Positions 1-12,195 of a DNA stretch of 64,000 bases are shown piece by piece. The position numbers were made by a program, and so were the translations under genes. This DNA comes from Platynereis dumerilii (lineage: Eukaryota > Annelida > Polychaeta > Phyllodocida > Nereididae), in assembly GCA_026936325.1 (NCBI GenBank), contig JAPTHN010000004.1, positions 34,029,776-34,093,775 on the forward strand, read 5' to 3'. Positions within the stretch are counted from its first letter, which is position 1. Each line of letters starts with the position of its first letter. The notes beneath the pieces are model-generated. The model was not told the DNA's origin. It was given only the letters and a program-made list of their open reading frames with translations, and did not search any database.

Positions 1-205
1 GGTGACTCCTGACCCCTACAAATAATTAATACAATTTACAAACACACAGTAACAAAAATATGAGTTATTTATCAAATTTTACACAAAACAAGTGTTCATG
101 GACAAAACACTGTGAAAATCGTTTTGAATTGATTTTGGAGGAATAATATAAGATGTGCTTTGAATGCCCAAGCTTTTAATAGCCTGGTTGAAAATTTTGC
201 ATTAA

Positions 206-1620
206 TCCCTTCCAAATCACCCTTTAATCTTTTAAAATTGTTTGTCAATCATAATTATCCTGATCATGCTTTAATAATTTCTCAACCAAACTAAGGTAAT
301 GCCAAGATCAACAAAGTCAAGTCAGTGCACAATTAAATCTGGAACAATTTTGATAAACATTGCCTTTCTGATCCATCACAGACAGAAAATTAGTTTCTCG
401 CTCAACTTGTTTGAGGGAATGTTTGATAAGTCTTTAAAGACGGAAAATGTTACGAGATTCTAATCAAAGGGAGAATCCTTTTTTTACCTCAAGAAAGATG
501 ATATAATAAAGAGCAAGAAAGTAATAATTTTCAACAGATCATTGTTGAGAGTAACTTTTCTCCTCACAGTGATCATTAATTTGAAAGGCATCAACAAATG
601 GTCTTTTCGTTGTCAGAGATATACATAAATCTTTCTGGCAATGTTGTGGAAATTCTTCAAAATCACTCTTTAATCTAATGAAATTGTTCGTCAATCTCAT
701 CTTGATAGTTTTTTTTATCTGTACTCACCAAAGCTAAGTTAAGGTGGCTCGATACTCATGAACTTTCCAAAGTTTGCCCTGCCATTCAGTGGTCATGCAT
801 CCCATATTATGCAATAAAGCATGCAACTAAAGAAGACACTTTAATGGAGAAACTGATTACAATTTCAAAGATATATATTTAGTTCAAAGGGCTTTCAAAA
901 TATTGATTTTGACAATTTTAACTTTTTTTATAAACCATGGCGCTAAAAAAAATTGGCTAGATAGGATTTCTCATTTCTTTGTCATTTATTTCCAAATATT
1001 GTGAGGATCAATAAAATACATAAGAGAAGGTTTGCTACCGCGATAGATTTTGATATAAAAATTTATTTATATCTCCAAGTCATTTTTGAGAAATTGGACC
1101 TGCTTGCCGAAAATCACCTGTAAAAATATTCTATTTAAACTAAAAAGCTGAAACTCTGTGTGATTGCAGTCCTCTTCACAGCGCATCTAATGCTTTAAAC
1201 TAGAAGTCTCTAACCCCAATAGAAGTGGCGCAAATGGCAAACGAAGCGGCCGTCACACAGAATTATAAAAAACCTAAAAAGCTGCCAGAGAGCTCAGTGT
1301 GGTGCTGTTGCTATGGTGACGTCGCCATTGCTTGGCCACGAGTAGCGAGCCACCTTAATGCCAGGATTAACAAAGTTGAATAAGTGATGCTGGAGTAATT
1401 TTGATATTACCCTCTTGAATAACCTCCATCACAGACAGAAAATTATTTCTCACTTAACTAGCCCTCGGGGAATTTTGAAAGATGAGTCTTGAATGATGGA
1501 AAATGTTACGAGATTCCAATTAAAAGAAGATTCCTGTTTTTACCTCACGAAAGATGAGATCACAAAGAGCAAGAAAGCTATAATTTTTCTTTGATAAAAA
1601 CTAAACTAATCAGTGTTGAG
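206..1620. repeat. Tandem duplication (about 450-bp unit) split by a transposon
   Basis: Copy one covers about 206-650. Copy two begins near 654, is interrupted at 738 and resumes at 1359-1620. Shared landmarks are 'caaatcaccctttaatc' against 'aaaatcactctttaatc', 'catcacagacagaaaatta' and 'ggaaaatgttacgagattc'. The copies are clearly diverged, so the duplication is old. The second copy is broken exactly at a TTAA by the element at 743-1354. No coding potential is seen, nor in 1-205 before it. Confidence 0.75.
743..1354. mobile_element. Non-autonomous DNA transposon with TTAA target duplication
   Basis: A 612-bp segment is flanked by TTAA at 739-742 and 1355-1358. Its ends are inverted repeats: GGTGGCTCGATACTC on the left and the complement of GGTGGCTCGCTACTC on the right. 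TTAA targets are typical of piggyBac and Kolobok transposons; the terminal bases do not decide between them. No transposase is encoded. The element sits inside the second copy of a tandem duplication, and the first copy shows what the site looked like before insertion. Confidence 0.75.
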
Positions 1621-1696
1621 CAAAACCTTCATTCAGAGCTCCTTTTTATATTGAGAGATTATAGATTCAAATTCCACAGAAAATGGCAGATAGATA

Positions 1697-1980
1697 TGTT
1701 GAGTGTCGCCCTTTAAGCCCAGATCTGGGTGCTCTCGAGGGTTGATTGATGAGATGGGAGAGAGAGCGGGAGTTACACATTTACCCCATGTGAGGGATCT
1801 TTTACTTGTCCCAGCATAGACACTGATACGATAATTTAACGTCTCATCCGAACGACATCCAGCTGGATTTGCTCATGAAGGTACACTGAAAGTTTGGGTT
1901 CCCCACCCTGGGTTTGAACCCATGCAGGCAAAGACCTTCAGTGGAGCAGGCGAGAACCTTAGCCACTAGGCCACCCAACT
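1697..1980 (-). mobile_element. tRNA-derived SINE
   Basis: Read on the minus strand, the element opens with a tRNA-like head. It has a pol III A box (TGGCCTAGTGGCTAAGG, + 1957-1975) and a perfect B box (GGTTCAAACCC, + 1910-1920). A conserved-looking 3' domain follows, with GGATGAGACGTTAAAT, AAAAGATCCC and a CTCTCTCCC-rich tail. The same 3' domain recurs, 5'-truncated and on the opposite strand, near 42.08 kb. This is a short retroposon that depends on LINE machinery; it encodes no protein. Confidence 0.8.
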
Positions 1981-3169
1981 GAAAATGATTGACATAAATT
2001 CGAGAGATAAATTGGAATTTGTTCTATAAAACATCAGACAGGATGGTCTAAATCATCTTGAGTTCTCTATGGCAATTTCTCACCTGGGCCTATGTTGGAC
2101 GGCTGTTTCAATCATCCTTCGCCTCATGTCGTGTCCTTCGCCTGTCCGAATTAGCCTAAAAAGTGAATGAATACAGGACGTAAAGCCCCACTCATCCGTC
2201 CATCCATTGCAATTTCACCTGAAATAGAGGTTGTGCACTACTTTCTATGCCATTTTCTCAAAAGGCTCAAGGATGCACTATCATTACTGAGGATCTAAAA
2301 TTCACTTAGGATCAAAAATCAGATTTCACTGCCTGACTAATCCACAAAATATACGATGGCTCTATGAGACATGTGATTCTTGCGACAGATGCCTATTGAA
2401 TATTGATAGGATTTGCTTTTTATGTCTAAACATTATGCCTAAAGTACATTTTTAACTTTTTTTTATATATATCTTTATGTGATAAGGAACACAACTGCAA
2501 TTGGGAGTATACACTCAGGGGTTTCTGGCTAGTTATCTTTTCTTTAGAGCATTGTAATTTTATCTTTATAAATGTCTCGAGACTTTAGGAACTATTGCAT
2601 GACAGAAAGTTGCTAGCAACTCAATTGCATCACTGAAAACAAGGACAGTCTACGTCATGACAACAAATGTAGACTACGTTGTACCAATATCAAGTTCAAA
2701 CAAATTGCACTACTAAGGTTTCCTTTCTAGTCAGTATTGGAGAAAGAAATCTTCACTTTCATCCCTAAGTACTTTAGCCTCCAGAAGATATACTGTTACC
2801 CAGATTAAAACAGTAAAACAAATTACTGGATAAAAAACAGGCTAAAGTCCTCTTTACAAAAAGACCTCAAAAGAACTTAAAATATACATTGTCTCTTTAC
2901 TCGCCATCATTAGAATAACAGACACTTTGTGACAACACCGAAAACCCTTTGCATTACCCAAGAGAAAAATTATTGGGCAAAATAATTAATTTTGATATAT
3001 CTTGAAGACATTCCGAAGAGATGAAGACAAAGAATTAAAAAAAATTAATTAATTATTCTGTCTAGTTGCTATGGCGTCTCTAAAATGGTGCACAGGGGGA
3101 TTTACATCCTCATATTGGACCTGTTCAGCCAAGGTGCCCCCATATGAACTTTTCAACCTTTGCTAAAAT
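1981..3169. other. AT-rich stretch with no recognised feature
   Basis: I see no coding region, RNA gene or paired repeat ends here. The only small signal is the GC-richer patch near 3095-3135. Confidence 0.5.
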
Positions 3170-4130
3170 ATACAATTAATGTTGTGGTGCCCTGTCAGAG
3201 AATTGTTTACTCCCCCAGGTGCCCCTTGCCCAAGACCCTCTAGTTATGCCACTGTCTTGTTAAAATAAATACAGACCGTCTCATTAAGTGAAGCCAAATA
3301 GTAACAGACAATGATTCATTTGTAAGATATCAAGATCCTCCGATTAAGGGATGCCAAATAATAATAGATGATAATTTTTGTGTCTGGCAAAGGGACGACT
3401 ATAGTTTCGATGATAAAACTCAGTCAAATATATCGACATCAATCCATAGTTTCTGATTTCGGGAGGGCAATTAAAATCTGACATGATGATCAGCCATGTT
3501 ACAGCAGGTCTTCCTTATGAGCTAGGAAGTGTTGAATTTCCTAAAATTCTGCCATTTTACTCAGATTTTCACAAATTTGATAGCTTCTGGTAGCTTGGCA
3601 AATTGGGTCATACAAAAAATAACACCAGATTTGAATTGCCCTCCTAAAACTTACTCAGGATCTGAGTATTGAGTAAAAAATAAGGATTTCTTCATTGGTT
3701 TTTGCAATATCTTCAGGATTTACATGTTTGCCAATGAAACTTCAAGTACATTCTGGTAAAGGTAAGTATTTATAGAATGGACCAAATTTACATGTAACTT
3801 TTACTATATAAACTGCAATACCAGACCAGGGTCATGTTGGGTCGGATATTGAGGGCACCGGAAACACCCTAATAAACAATTAATATTGTGGGTGCCCCAC
3901 CAGAGAATTGTGTCACCCCCCCCCCCATTCTAGACCCCCTAGTTACGCCAATGTCTTGTTAAAAGAAAAAGAGACCGTCTCATTAAGCAAAGCCAAATAG
4001 TATTAGACAATGATTCAGTTGAAAGACATAGAGATCCTCCCATTAAAGGAAGCCAAATAATTATAGACAATAGTTTTCGTTTCTGCCAAAGGAATGACTA
4101 TAGTTGCAATGATAAAACTAATTCAAGTAT
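3170..4130. repeat. Local duplication, about 255 bp, copies 709 bp apart
   Basis: Segments 3170-3427 and 3879-4130 are diverged direct copies. Each begins with acaattaatrttgtgg, then has 'cagagaattgt', a C-run, 'ccctagttacgcca' or 'ccctctagttatgcca', then 'tgtcttgttaaaa' and 'gaccgtctcattaag'. The complement of the first part (GGCGTAACTAGGGGG) looks like the end of a DNA transposon. Because the same flank follows both ends, the insertion predates the duplication. Confidence 0.65.
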
Positions 4131-4777
4131 CAGACATGTGAAGTGAGTTTGGCTTCCAAAATTGTTATTTACCATGCATTTACATTTCAAAATCAGACAA
4201 AATGTCAATCATTATTATATGACACAAAGGTTTGTTGAGCTCAGACCAGCAGTCGCTATCATAGGGCAAGCTGGCATGCTGATTTCTGATTGGTCTAGAG
4301 CCATGCCACATTCGGTGATATTACACAGAATATTGTGCAGACATAGATGGAACACCATATTTTGAGTTCTTCTGCCATACAATCTATCAGAAATACTTGG
4401 TTTTTGTCTGTTAAAAAAAATCCGCTCAGTAATTTATGCAGATACAAAGATGGGGTTCTAACCAAAAGTTGCTAAAGTTACATTTTTAAAGCACCATGTG
4501 GCTATTTGAAATTTCTTTGCAGCTAATGTTGCATGTGTCTAGAGGATAAAGCATTAGATAGTTATCAATAGGTTAAAATCGACCTTAACATGCATAACAA
4601 ATATATGTCAGTCAATCCATAAAAGCTAATTGCGAAATCCGGATTAAATTACCACCTTAAAGTGAACTACAATTTTTATTATTTCTGATTTTGGTTACTA
4701 ATAATGACCATAAACTAACTGCTATCCCTAAAAACCTTTATTGTAGATACCCTAGTATTTTTTAACATTCAACTCAC
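4131..4777. other. No feature seen; possible intron downstream of the GPCR relic
   Basis: If the donor at 4777 is real, this stretch would be intron of the minus-strand GPCR relic. No second exon was recognised. The 67-residue frame at 4162-4365 has no family signature. Confidence 0.4.
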
Positions 4778-5097
4778 CTTGCTTTTTGGGGTGAGGAGAC
4801 TTCTTGTGGAAAGTAAACAATGATGAAACTTTCGAGGGTAAATGCCATAATATACCAGACAGAAAGAAACCCCCAGATGTATGTCAGATAGACAAAAACT
4901 GGCACCATCCTTCCATGTGATACAAATGAATCCCTGCGAGGCTGCACCACAATACAGAGACGCAGATTAGGAACCCTGTGTCTGATATGGTTAATGCTGC
5001 AAGGTACACACTCCATGACATACGTTTCAACGGAGAAGCCAAGAAGAGCAATAATGACTATATGTTTCCGATTACATCGAAAATAACAACAATCAGT
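4778..5097 (-). pseudogene. Class A (rhodopsin-like) peptide-type GPCR relic, TM1 to TM4 start
   Basis: Two minus-strand frames together read as the front of a rhodopsin-family receptor. The upstream frame has the TM1 'VIGN' motif, an intracellular loop 'SPLKRMS', TM2 'SVYLAALTISDTGFLICV' with the conserved Asp, and the TM3 disulphide Cys in 'GWCQFL'. The downstream frame continues with 'YLTYIWGFLSVWYIMAF', then 'LESFIIVYFP' where functional receptors have an E/DR-type motif, and 'SSPQKA'. A stop lies in TM1 (+ about 5058) and a one-base frame change in a T-run near + 4892-4900. The end matches a splice donor, CAAG|GTGAGT, with the intron starting at 4777. The pattern resembles invertebrate neuropeptide (FMRFamide-like) receptors; the ligand is unknown. 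An assembly error could mimic one lesion, but hardly both. Confidence 0.75.
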
Positions 5098-5223
5098 GTT
5101 CAGTAACACTCGAATTCATTGATTACATCCCGGAATGTCTGTTCCCAAGGGGACACTATGTAATGAGGAATTGTCAAATTGCTGAAGTTACTCATAATTC
5201 AGCTGTTTGTGTATTGATGTCGG

Positions 5224-5640
5224 GGATCAGATAGCATTGCTTTCTTTCTCTATGCGATTGTATTTTCTTGTTGTGCTTTCCTTCCTCCGACTTTTATTTT
5301 CTTTTATTTTTTCTCCTTCCTTCTTTCCTTTTTTGAAGTTCTTCTCTTCCCGTCTTTCCTCCTTTCTTAGTACAACTGTTACTTTGGTATCTTCCTTTTT
5401 TACCTTTTTTCCTCTCTTGCTTCTTTCCTTCTTCCTTGTTTTCACACTTCCTTTATCACCCTTTTCGTCTTAATTTCTTCTCTTTTTTTCTTTCCCGTCT
5501 GCTTCCTTTCTTTCTTCTTTCCTTGCTTTCTTGCTTTCTCACTTCCTTCCGTTCCCTTTCCGTCTTTACTTCTTTGATATTCCTTCTTTCCTTTATTCCT
5601 TGTTCTCTAAATTCAGCTTCCTTTCTTCCTACAGAGTGTG
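5224..5640. repeat. Long polypyrimidine (C/T) tract
   Basis: About 400 bases on the plus strand are almost only T and C, in irregular (TTTCC)n and (CTTT)n runs, so the complement is nearly pure purine. Both strands yield long open frames because stops need mixed bases; their products are low complexity and not genes. Such mirror-rich tracts can adopt triplex DNA. Confidence 0.85.
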
Positions 5641-5684
5641 TCATCAGGAACATTGTGACTCCTAGCATTGGATGGACAACAATA

Positions 5685-5990
5685 AGGGACCGTTCAGAAT
5701 TTATGACTTGGGGTGTGGAGTGTTGTCCAAGAGGGTACTAACTTTTCCGATGTGTCTCAAAGGGGGGGGGGTACTAACTTTGACAATATGTCGAGGGTAC
5801 ACGTATAAAAGTATATGTGTACAGTGTATATTGCTTTATATGTTGAGGAGGGGGGGGATACTAAAAACACCTGTGAAACCCAAGGGTGGGGTACTAAGAA
5901 TCTGCATAAAACTCAAGGGGGGGGTATCAATTTTTGATGAGAAGTTACAGCAAACTCCCATCCCCCCAGTCATAAATTCTGCATAGTCCC
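5685..5990. mobile_element. MITE-like element with about 30-bp terminal inverted repeats
   Basis: The left end has GGGACCGTTCAGAATTTAT followed by GACTTGGGG. The right end, reverse-complemented, has GGGACTATGCAGAATTTAT followed by GACTGGGG. TA flanks both sides (5683-5684, 5991-5992). The interior is a degenerate array of G-runs followed by 'gtactaac' or 'gtactaag' at 5730-5930. No transposase is present. Confidence 0.7.
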
Positions 5991-5992
5991 TA

Positions 5993-6885
5993 ACATCAAA
6001 TGAAATGAAAATTCCGGCTGCAAAACATTCAACCTCCTTGAAGACATGTCTGCATTTTACTTTGAGATGTCACTCAGAAGATATGTACATTAAATTGCTT
6101 TTTGTTCAGAGTGGCCAATTATACTATCAAATTGTGTAATCTGAGTGCCGCAAGTGATGGAAATGTGCAACGGAGTGCCAATGTAGCCCATTTGTAAATA
6201 AAGAGAACCAATCCCATTTTAATTGGTGGATGCTACAAGATTGGAACAATTTAATTAGCTGTCAGAGAAGTCAAAGATGAACGTTTTACGTAAAGCTGAA
6301 CCCGTCAGTACACCTAGGCGAAGGTGAGGCAGTCATCCCAAACACAGCATGTATTTCACCATGGTAAAGATTCTTGAATACACAAGTGTGAGTTCATATC
6401 AAAAGTTTTCAACCGTAATAGCCATAATTATAATGCTGGAATGAAATTAGAGTAGAAGCAAAATTTTCACAACATAGGAACACAATGGAAAATCAAAATG
6501 ATCGTTATGACAGTTTTTCAGCATGGCGTTATTCTAATATTTTCGATGACGATCATGTTGCATTATCCATGAGAGAAAAAAGCATATATTTCATAAGACA
6601 GACATTTATATACATCTTGCAGCATTTGTGTGATCGTAAATAATAAATGTTAAATCAGAATAATAGCTACTTAATATTCCATCTAATATAATGATCGAAG
6701 AGATTAAAATTCGAAAAAACGAAACAAAAATAAATCAGAATTCTCCAAAGGCAATTTTAATGCAATATACCTTTATGTCCAAAAAGTGTTCAATGACTCA
6801 TAGTTTAATCTCCTTGAAAATAATCCTGTCGGAAGAATTTAGTTAATCACAGTAAATCTGAATGAATCTTACATCATATTACATG
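5993..6885 (+). repeat. Dispersed repeat D, copy 1
   Basis: Direct, diverged copy of 34310-35040. Shared landmarks in order: 'acatcaaat', 'gctgcaaaa', 'gaaaacatgt' or 'gaagacatgt', 'accaatcccattttaat', 'atttaattagct' and 'aaacacagcat'. No reading frame is conserved between the copies. It starts directly after the MITE at 5685-5990; copy 2 starts directly after element A. Confidence 0.75.
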
Positions 6886-7277
6886 TGATCACAAGCAGGT
6901 GACGTCATCTCAGCTCACAGCCCACTTCTTCAGAAAACTCAACCAAAAGGCACTTTCGCTTGAAGATTGTAGTCCCCTTTCGGTCGAATACAGCACAACC
7001 ACATAAAAGTACAACTTCCCCATGCAGCAAAAGGAAGAATAAGCCACTGTACATCCATTCACACCGCAGGGAACTCCACACTCACTTCCTACCGTTACCT
7101 TCTTTGAAAATGCATTAATCGTACTTTTAACCAACACCAATAATACAATTTAAACTCCATCATCTGCTTTGTGATGGATTTCATTGAAGGTGTGGCCCTT
7201 GCTGATAGCGATTACATTTCCAGTTTTCTGAATAGAACAAATAGAGTTTTTCAGATGGTATCAAGTTATGGTGAGTA
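6886..7277. other. No recognised feature
   Basis: A 76-residue minus-strand frame at 6910-7140 is rich in Cys and Ser but matches no family I know. The rest is non-descript. Confidence 0.4.
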
Positions 7278-7541
7278 CTGAAGTTTTTCAGGATAAGGGA
7301 ACTAAGGTGGCTACTAAGAATGTCCCCTTAAATGCTTATGTTATGATTTCTGTAATGCATTACATAATAATCACACTGCAGGTTTGCTCAAGCAAAACAT
7401 ATGTTTGCACACATATTCGATAAGATTATAAATTTTTTTTGCATAAAACGGTTCGATTACCCCCTCTTAGTGACCTCCACTAAGCCTTAATGGGATAAGT
7501 TTTTAGTAGCCAGCTAAGTTCCTTATCCTGAAAAACTTCAA
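7278..7541. mobile_element. 264-bp MITE with TA target duplication
   Basis: The ends are inverted repeats of about 35 bp, starting CTGAAGTTTTTCAGGATA on the left and TTGAAGTTTTTCAGGATA on the complement of the right. They are followed by 'agggaact' and 'ggctactaa'. TA flanks at 7276-7277 and 7542-7543. The same family forms a cluster at 62.44-63.04 kb, which matches this copy's complement over most of its length. Confidence 0.85.
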
Positions 7542-7779
7542 TAGACGTCCAGAAAGTAAGGTGAGTCTTCAAATTTGTTTGAAATCTGAGTGGCTCTGCA
7601 TGTGTGTGAGGCAATTGGAAATTTAGAAGACATAGCACTTGATATTTGAAAATATCTAAATTCATGAAAGTGAGATAGTGTGTTGGCCAAACTTTAAATT
7701 TGTTTTGATTGTGAAACATCCCCGGCATAATTGACTGAGCTTTAAATTCTGATAATTTATCCACACAAGGTGACTAATA

Positions 7780-9285
7780 GGGCAAGTTGACCTAACTTCA
7801 GCCTACTTTGGTTTTTGATCGCTTGTCATTGGCTGGCTATTCATGGGAATAACCTGTAGCTGTGGACCTAACCCCAGCCTTCACTCCTCTTTACGACTAT
7901 ATTGTAAACAAGAAATTCTTTAAAAAAAGAATTGTAGGGACCTGAGGTTTCTTCAAACACATATTTTATTTTACAAATGTTCAAATAATGTTTTATGTAT
8001 GTGTAGTTACATCTATACCTCCAATGTACTACTGTGAATGTGTGATATGACAAACCTAATACATGTTACATCATGATTAGGCATGCCTAATTACAGGTGT
8101 TATTAACATAGACAGCAAACCAAGCAATGAGAAGCCCTTTTAAATTCTTTGTCATGAACATGAAATTTCTATTTCCATTACAACAAACTAATTGTGGCTT
8201 GCATAATATTTGGATTATGACACTTTTAGACTGGCCAGTTTGTGAGAAGTTGAATATCTAATGTTCTCATACAGTGTTTTCCTTTATCACTTGTCTTATG
8301 TTGTCTCAAATGTTTATACACTTAGGCTATATAATTTTTTGAAGGAAATCTCTATGGGATAATATTATGCTCCAGGTGTGCTTTGGATATGGTCCCTCCC
8401 CAATCACTCAACCATGACAGCTCCCAAGGTCATGCAGTGAAGGAGCTACTGAGCATAAAGAGGGGCAAATATAAACTTGATTTGTAAATTGTAGTCACAG
8501 TTACCTTTGCTGTAGCATGAGTATCCTCCTAATATTGGAGGTAAATTTGGAGGGTACTCCTGCTATAGGGAAAGTGTATCTGCAAGGCCAACTTCCTAGT
8601 GGCCCCCTCCAGAAACTCAAGAAGCTCCACCAATGCAGTACACATAAATTGATGACAAGTAGCACTTGGCTGATTATTTTTGCCCCTTTAGTTAGGGACC
8701 TCCACTGTCAAATCTTTCCTCATTTGGAGCTTATAACACAGATCTGAGATGGTCCCTACAAAAAACAACCACATGCTTTATATGGCAGTGCAAATGTGTT
8801 CAAAAGACAATAGTGGGAAATGTACCTAACTTCAGCCGTGTTGTACCTAACTTCAGCCTAGGGTGTACCTAACTTCAGCCCCGCACCTAACTCCAACCAA
8901 TTGATTCTATTCTGTCATAAAAAACAGCAGAATGATAAAATTTGGCCTTAATTACTTACCTGTATATAAAACATGACAGTCTGAAAAAAATCAGTGCTCC
9001 AAAAATTTATTTCAAAAAAGCTTGGAAAGAAGACATCGTGTTCTGGGAAAGAGGATAAAAATTTATTTTAAACTCCAGTTCAGGCAACTGGTCTATTCCA
9101 GTATGCCAGATGTAAAAATGTTTTAAAAATTAAATTTTTTTGATAGATAGATATTCAGGGATGAATAAACAAACGTCTCATGTGAGATGTATTGGCTGGA
9201 GTTTGGGAAACCTGGGGGCTGAAGTTAGGTCATATGGGGGTTGAAGTTAGGACCATGGGGGCTGAAGTTAGGTAAGATTGACATG
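7780..9285. mobile_element. Inverted-repeat element with arrays of a 13-bp motif
   Basis: The left end reads TA|GGGCAAGTTGACCTAACTTC at 7778 onward. The motif CCTAACTTCAGCC occurs at 7791, 8825, 8846 and 8868. Variants occur near 7867 and 8886. Its complement GGCTGAAGTTAGG occurs at 9217 and 9260, with one variant at 9239. The right tip is degraded, so its end is approximate. The interior holds no transposase. The layout resembles short TA-targeting transposons that carry repeated binding-site-like motifs near both ends. Confidence 0.55.
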
Positions 9286-9761
9286 TCTTATAAATCACCT
9301 AAATCATTGAATGATCAAATAGAAAATATCGAAAAAAAACCTTAATTTATGGAAGATTACTAATTTTTCCTTGTGATTAATTGGCTGTGTCTGAGAAAAC
9401 CAGGCAGGGGCGTCTACATGGCCCGACTCAGATTTTAATGATACTGGGTTTAATGACCCTTTGAATAGTTTAGAAAGTTGGGGTAAGTTTGATTTTGACC
9501 AAAAAATTTTTTTAGGGGCCAAACTGGTACTCTAAAGAATAGATGTTTTACATAGCTGAAAATCTTCGGCAAAAACTCCCATTGGATTACATGTTAGATT
9601 TGGAAAATTTCAGGCTATTGTACGCAACGAGCAGCGGCTACAAAAAAATTCTGACCATGCAATTTGGTTGTATGACTCTTTAACTTATGGAAAGTGGTGT
9701 CAGACCCATGGGTTTTTTTGTTATGGGTTGTTTTGAGTGGCATTTCTAATGTAACCATGGC

Positions 9762-10508
9762 GACAAAATGGAAATCTATTTCTTTGACCACCAAAAAGAT
9801 GAAATTGGTCTATCTCTGTCAGTAAAAATGATAGAAAAACAAGTAAAGCATGGTTTCCTATATTTTAGAGTATGGGGAATTCATTTTTTAGGTCAATTAT
9901 ATTTTTAGAACAACCCTTGGGTGCATTTTAGGCCTATAAATGCAGAAAAAGTGTGATTTTTTTTTTTTTTTTCACTTTTCTGGCAGTATGATGCAAATTT
10001 GGTGACCTGAACATTAGCAATTAGGAATGTCACACCACCAAAACATTTTTGTCTTTCATTTGGTGTATGCAATTTATGCTTATTTCTAGCCAAAAAGGCC
10101 AAATTCGATCATTTTTATGCCCAATTTGCGGCAAATTTTGAAAAAAAGCCTAGAAGTTGATGTAATTAAATGATGATAACTGAACTACAACAAAGAGGAA
10201 CTTGCGCCTTATTCTTCCAAATGTTGTTTCAAGAAGGTATGAAAAATTAGTTTTTGACATACTTAACATTTAAGATGGCTGCCACAATGGGAATTGCCAC
10301 ACCCGCGGGACAAAATGGAAATCTATTTCTTTGACAACCAAAGAGATGAAATTGGTCTATCTCTGTCAGTAAAAATGATAGAAAAACAAGTAAAGCATGG
10401 TTTCCTGTATTTTAGAGTATGGGGAATTCATTTCTTAGGTCAATTCAATTTTTAGAACAACCCTTGAGTGCATTTTAGGCCTATAAATGTAGAAAAAGTG
10501 TGATTTTT
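9762..10508 (+). repeat. Direct repeat of about 200 bp, copies 547 bp apart
   Basis: Segments 9762-9960 and 10309-10508 are nearly identical, from 'gacaaaatggaaatctattt' through 'gtgcattttaggcctataaa' to 'gaaaaagtgtgatttttt'. The few differences suggest a recent local duplication. No frame or inverted ends were found. Confidence 0.8.
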
Positions 10509-12090
10509 TAACTACAAGGTTTAACCTGGGTTCTCCAAGGGTAATTTTATCTGAAAAACCAGTCTGAGAGATTTTCGGAAAATAGTTTTCCCGGCCTTAA
10601 TACAGGTGTGGATGTGGTCAAGTGGGTCATTTTGTGCTCATATAGAGGGGAACTAAAATGCGTTGTGGAATTGGGGATAGTTGGTTGCTGTGGTTTTTCT
10701 TCTTTTTTTCTTTTTTTTATTAAAAAAAATTTTTTTTTCAATTAAAAAAAAAAAGTTATGTCATAGATCGTTTGAGTCTTGACTGTTTTCAAGCTGACTT
10801 TGCATCATAATATCGCCCACATAACGGTCGTCCATGCATTTCAAGGAAGGCCAATAATGCATTTGGCAATTACTTTTTGCAGTGCATCTATTTTCAGAAG
10901 CAGTCTAACAATGCTAATTGCAATTCTGCAAGTTCTAAAGCCTTTTCTCACCCTCATTTTACCAAATCGCCACTGAGAAACAGCACTTGGAGGTCAATCT
11001 GACAGGTGTCAAAGCTGATTTCACTTCGCAGTGCAGTGCTACTTTGTTCTTGTATCCATGGATGTTATGCTTAATTGCCATTTGAATTCCCAACAGAACC
11101 CAGGATTTGAATCCTCGGATTTTTGTTGTCAGCTGGGATCGTTCCAGATGTATTCCTTGCAAGACAATTTCTGCTGAACTCACTCTGTCTTATTCAAAAA
11201 GGTTTTTTTTTTCATATAATGTCAAATCTACCATCTGTAGGCCTATAGTCTATGACCAAACAATTCTATTTCTCAGACAGTTCAAGGCTAATAAAATTTT
11301 TTGCACAGTGCAAAGAAAACAAAGTTTTTTATGCAAATATCTTCCGATAACCAGCTTTATCGAACGATTAAGAACGAATGCAGGCCTAAGGGAAATCACC
11401 TACAGAAATTTGCTCTGCTGATGGCCTTCTGATTGTCAGACTTTTCAATCCAGTCAATCTCTTATGAGTTATGACATTTAAAATAGTGAATTGTTTTGCC
11501 TGGAAAGGTTTATTGTTCAATAAATAACAGAACTCTATGCAAGTAAACTAACATGCACATATATATTGAAATAGACACATGAAATGCTGGTACGGCTTAT
11601 TAATGTGGCTTCCAAAATCTATGCATACTTTGCCGGCACATCTTTACGGCAAAACCAACAGGTACTACACACTTCTTGGAAGTCTTCTTGAATTTATAGC
11701 AATTTGGGCCCCATTCTGTTCATTCCTAATTATTTTAATTAATGTTTTTCCATCTGCCAGCGTGCTATGGTTAGAGCAAAATGACAAAAGGTTTTCCTTT
11801 GCCTCACAATGAGATACTTTTGATTCATAACACAAAATAAATTGAATGTTCAAGCTTTTTGGCTGCCATTTTGGGACTTTTTACAAGATGTTATCATGTG
11901 ACCTTTTTACAAAATATCCTATATCATTTTCTATACTTTAAGACAACCACGAGAATAATTTTGTCCTAATCAAAATCTAAATTGTAGAAAGACGTCTGGC
12001 ATTTTACGACAGTCAAAACTTTTCTCTCATACTTTCATGATGGATGGATGATTGGCGCTTTTAAAAGGTCCCTTATCGGTGTTGCGACTT
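10509..12090. other. AT-rich stretch with T/A homopolymers, no recognised gene
   Basis: T-runs and A-runs lie at 10700-10755. Open frames at 10959-11183 and 11107-11421 overlap on opposite strands and have no recognisable domain. Confidence 0.4.
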
Positions 12091-12195
12091 TTTTGCTGAA
12101 AGACATGCCCTAATCCTGACAAATTGAGTTCGGAGAAGTTATCACACCATATCTTAGAAACATGACAAATGTTGACATGCATGTACCATTTTTGT
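12091..12195 (+). repeat. Dispersed repeat, matches 43310-43400
   Basis: Both segments share 'cctaatcctgacaaattgag', then 'ttcggagaagt', 'atcacaccata', and 'aatgttgacatgcatgtacc'. Same orientation, modest divergence. The phrase 'tggatggatgattgg', just upstream at about 12042, also recurs near 52580. Confidence 0.7.

Noticed and set aside
5207-5741. Ser/Phe/Leu-rich and Lys/Glu-rich frames on both strands
   Set aside because: Direct products of the C/T tract and its purine complement.
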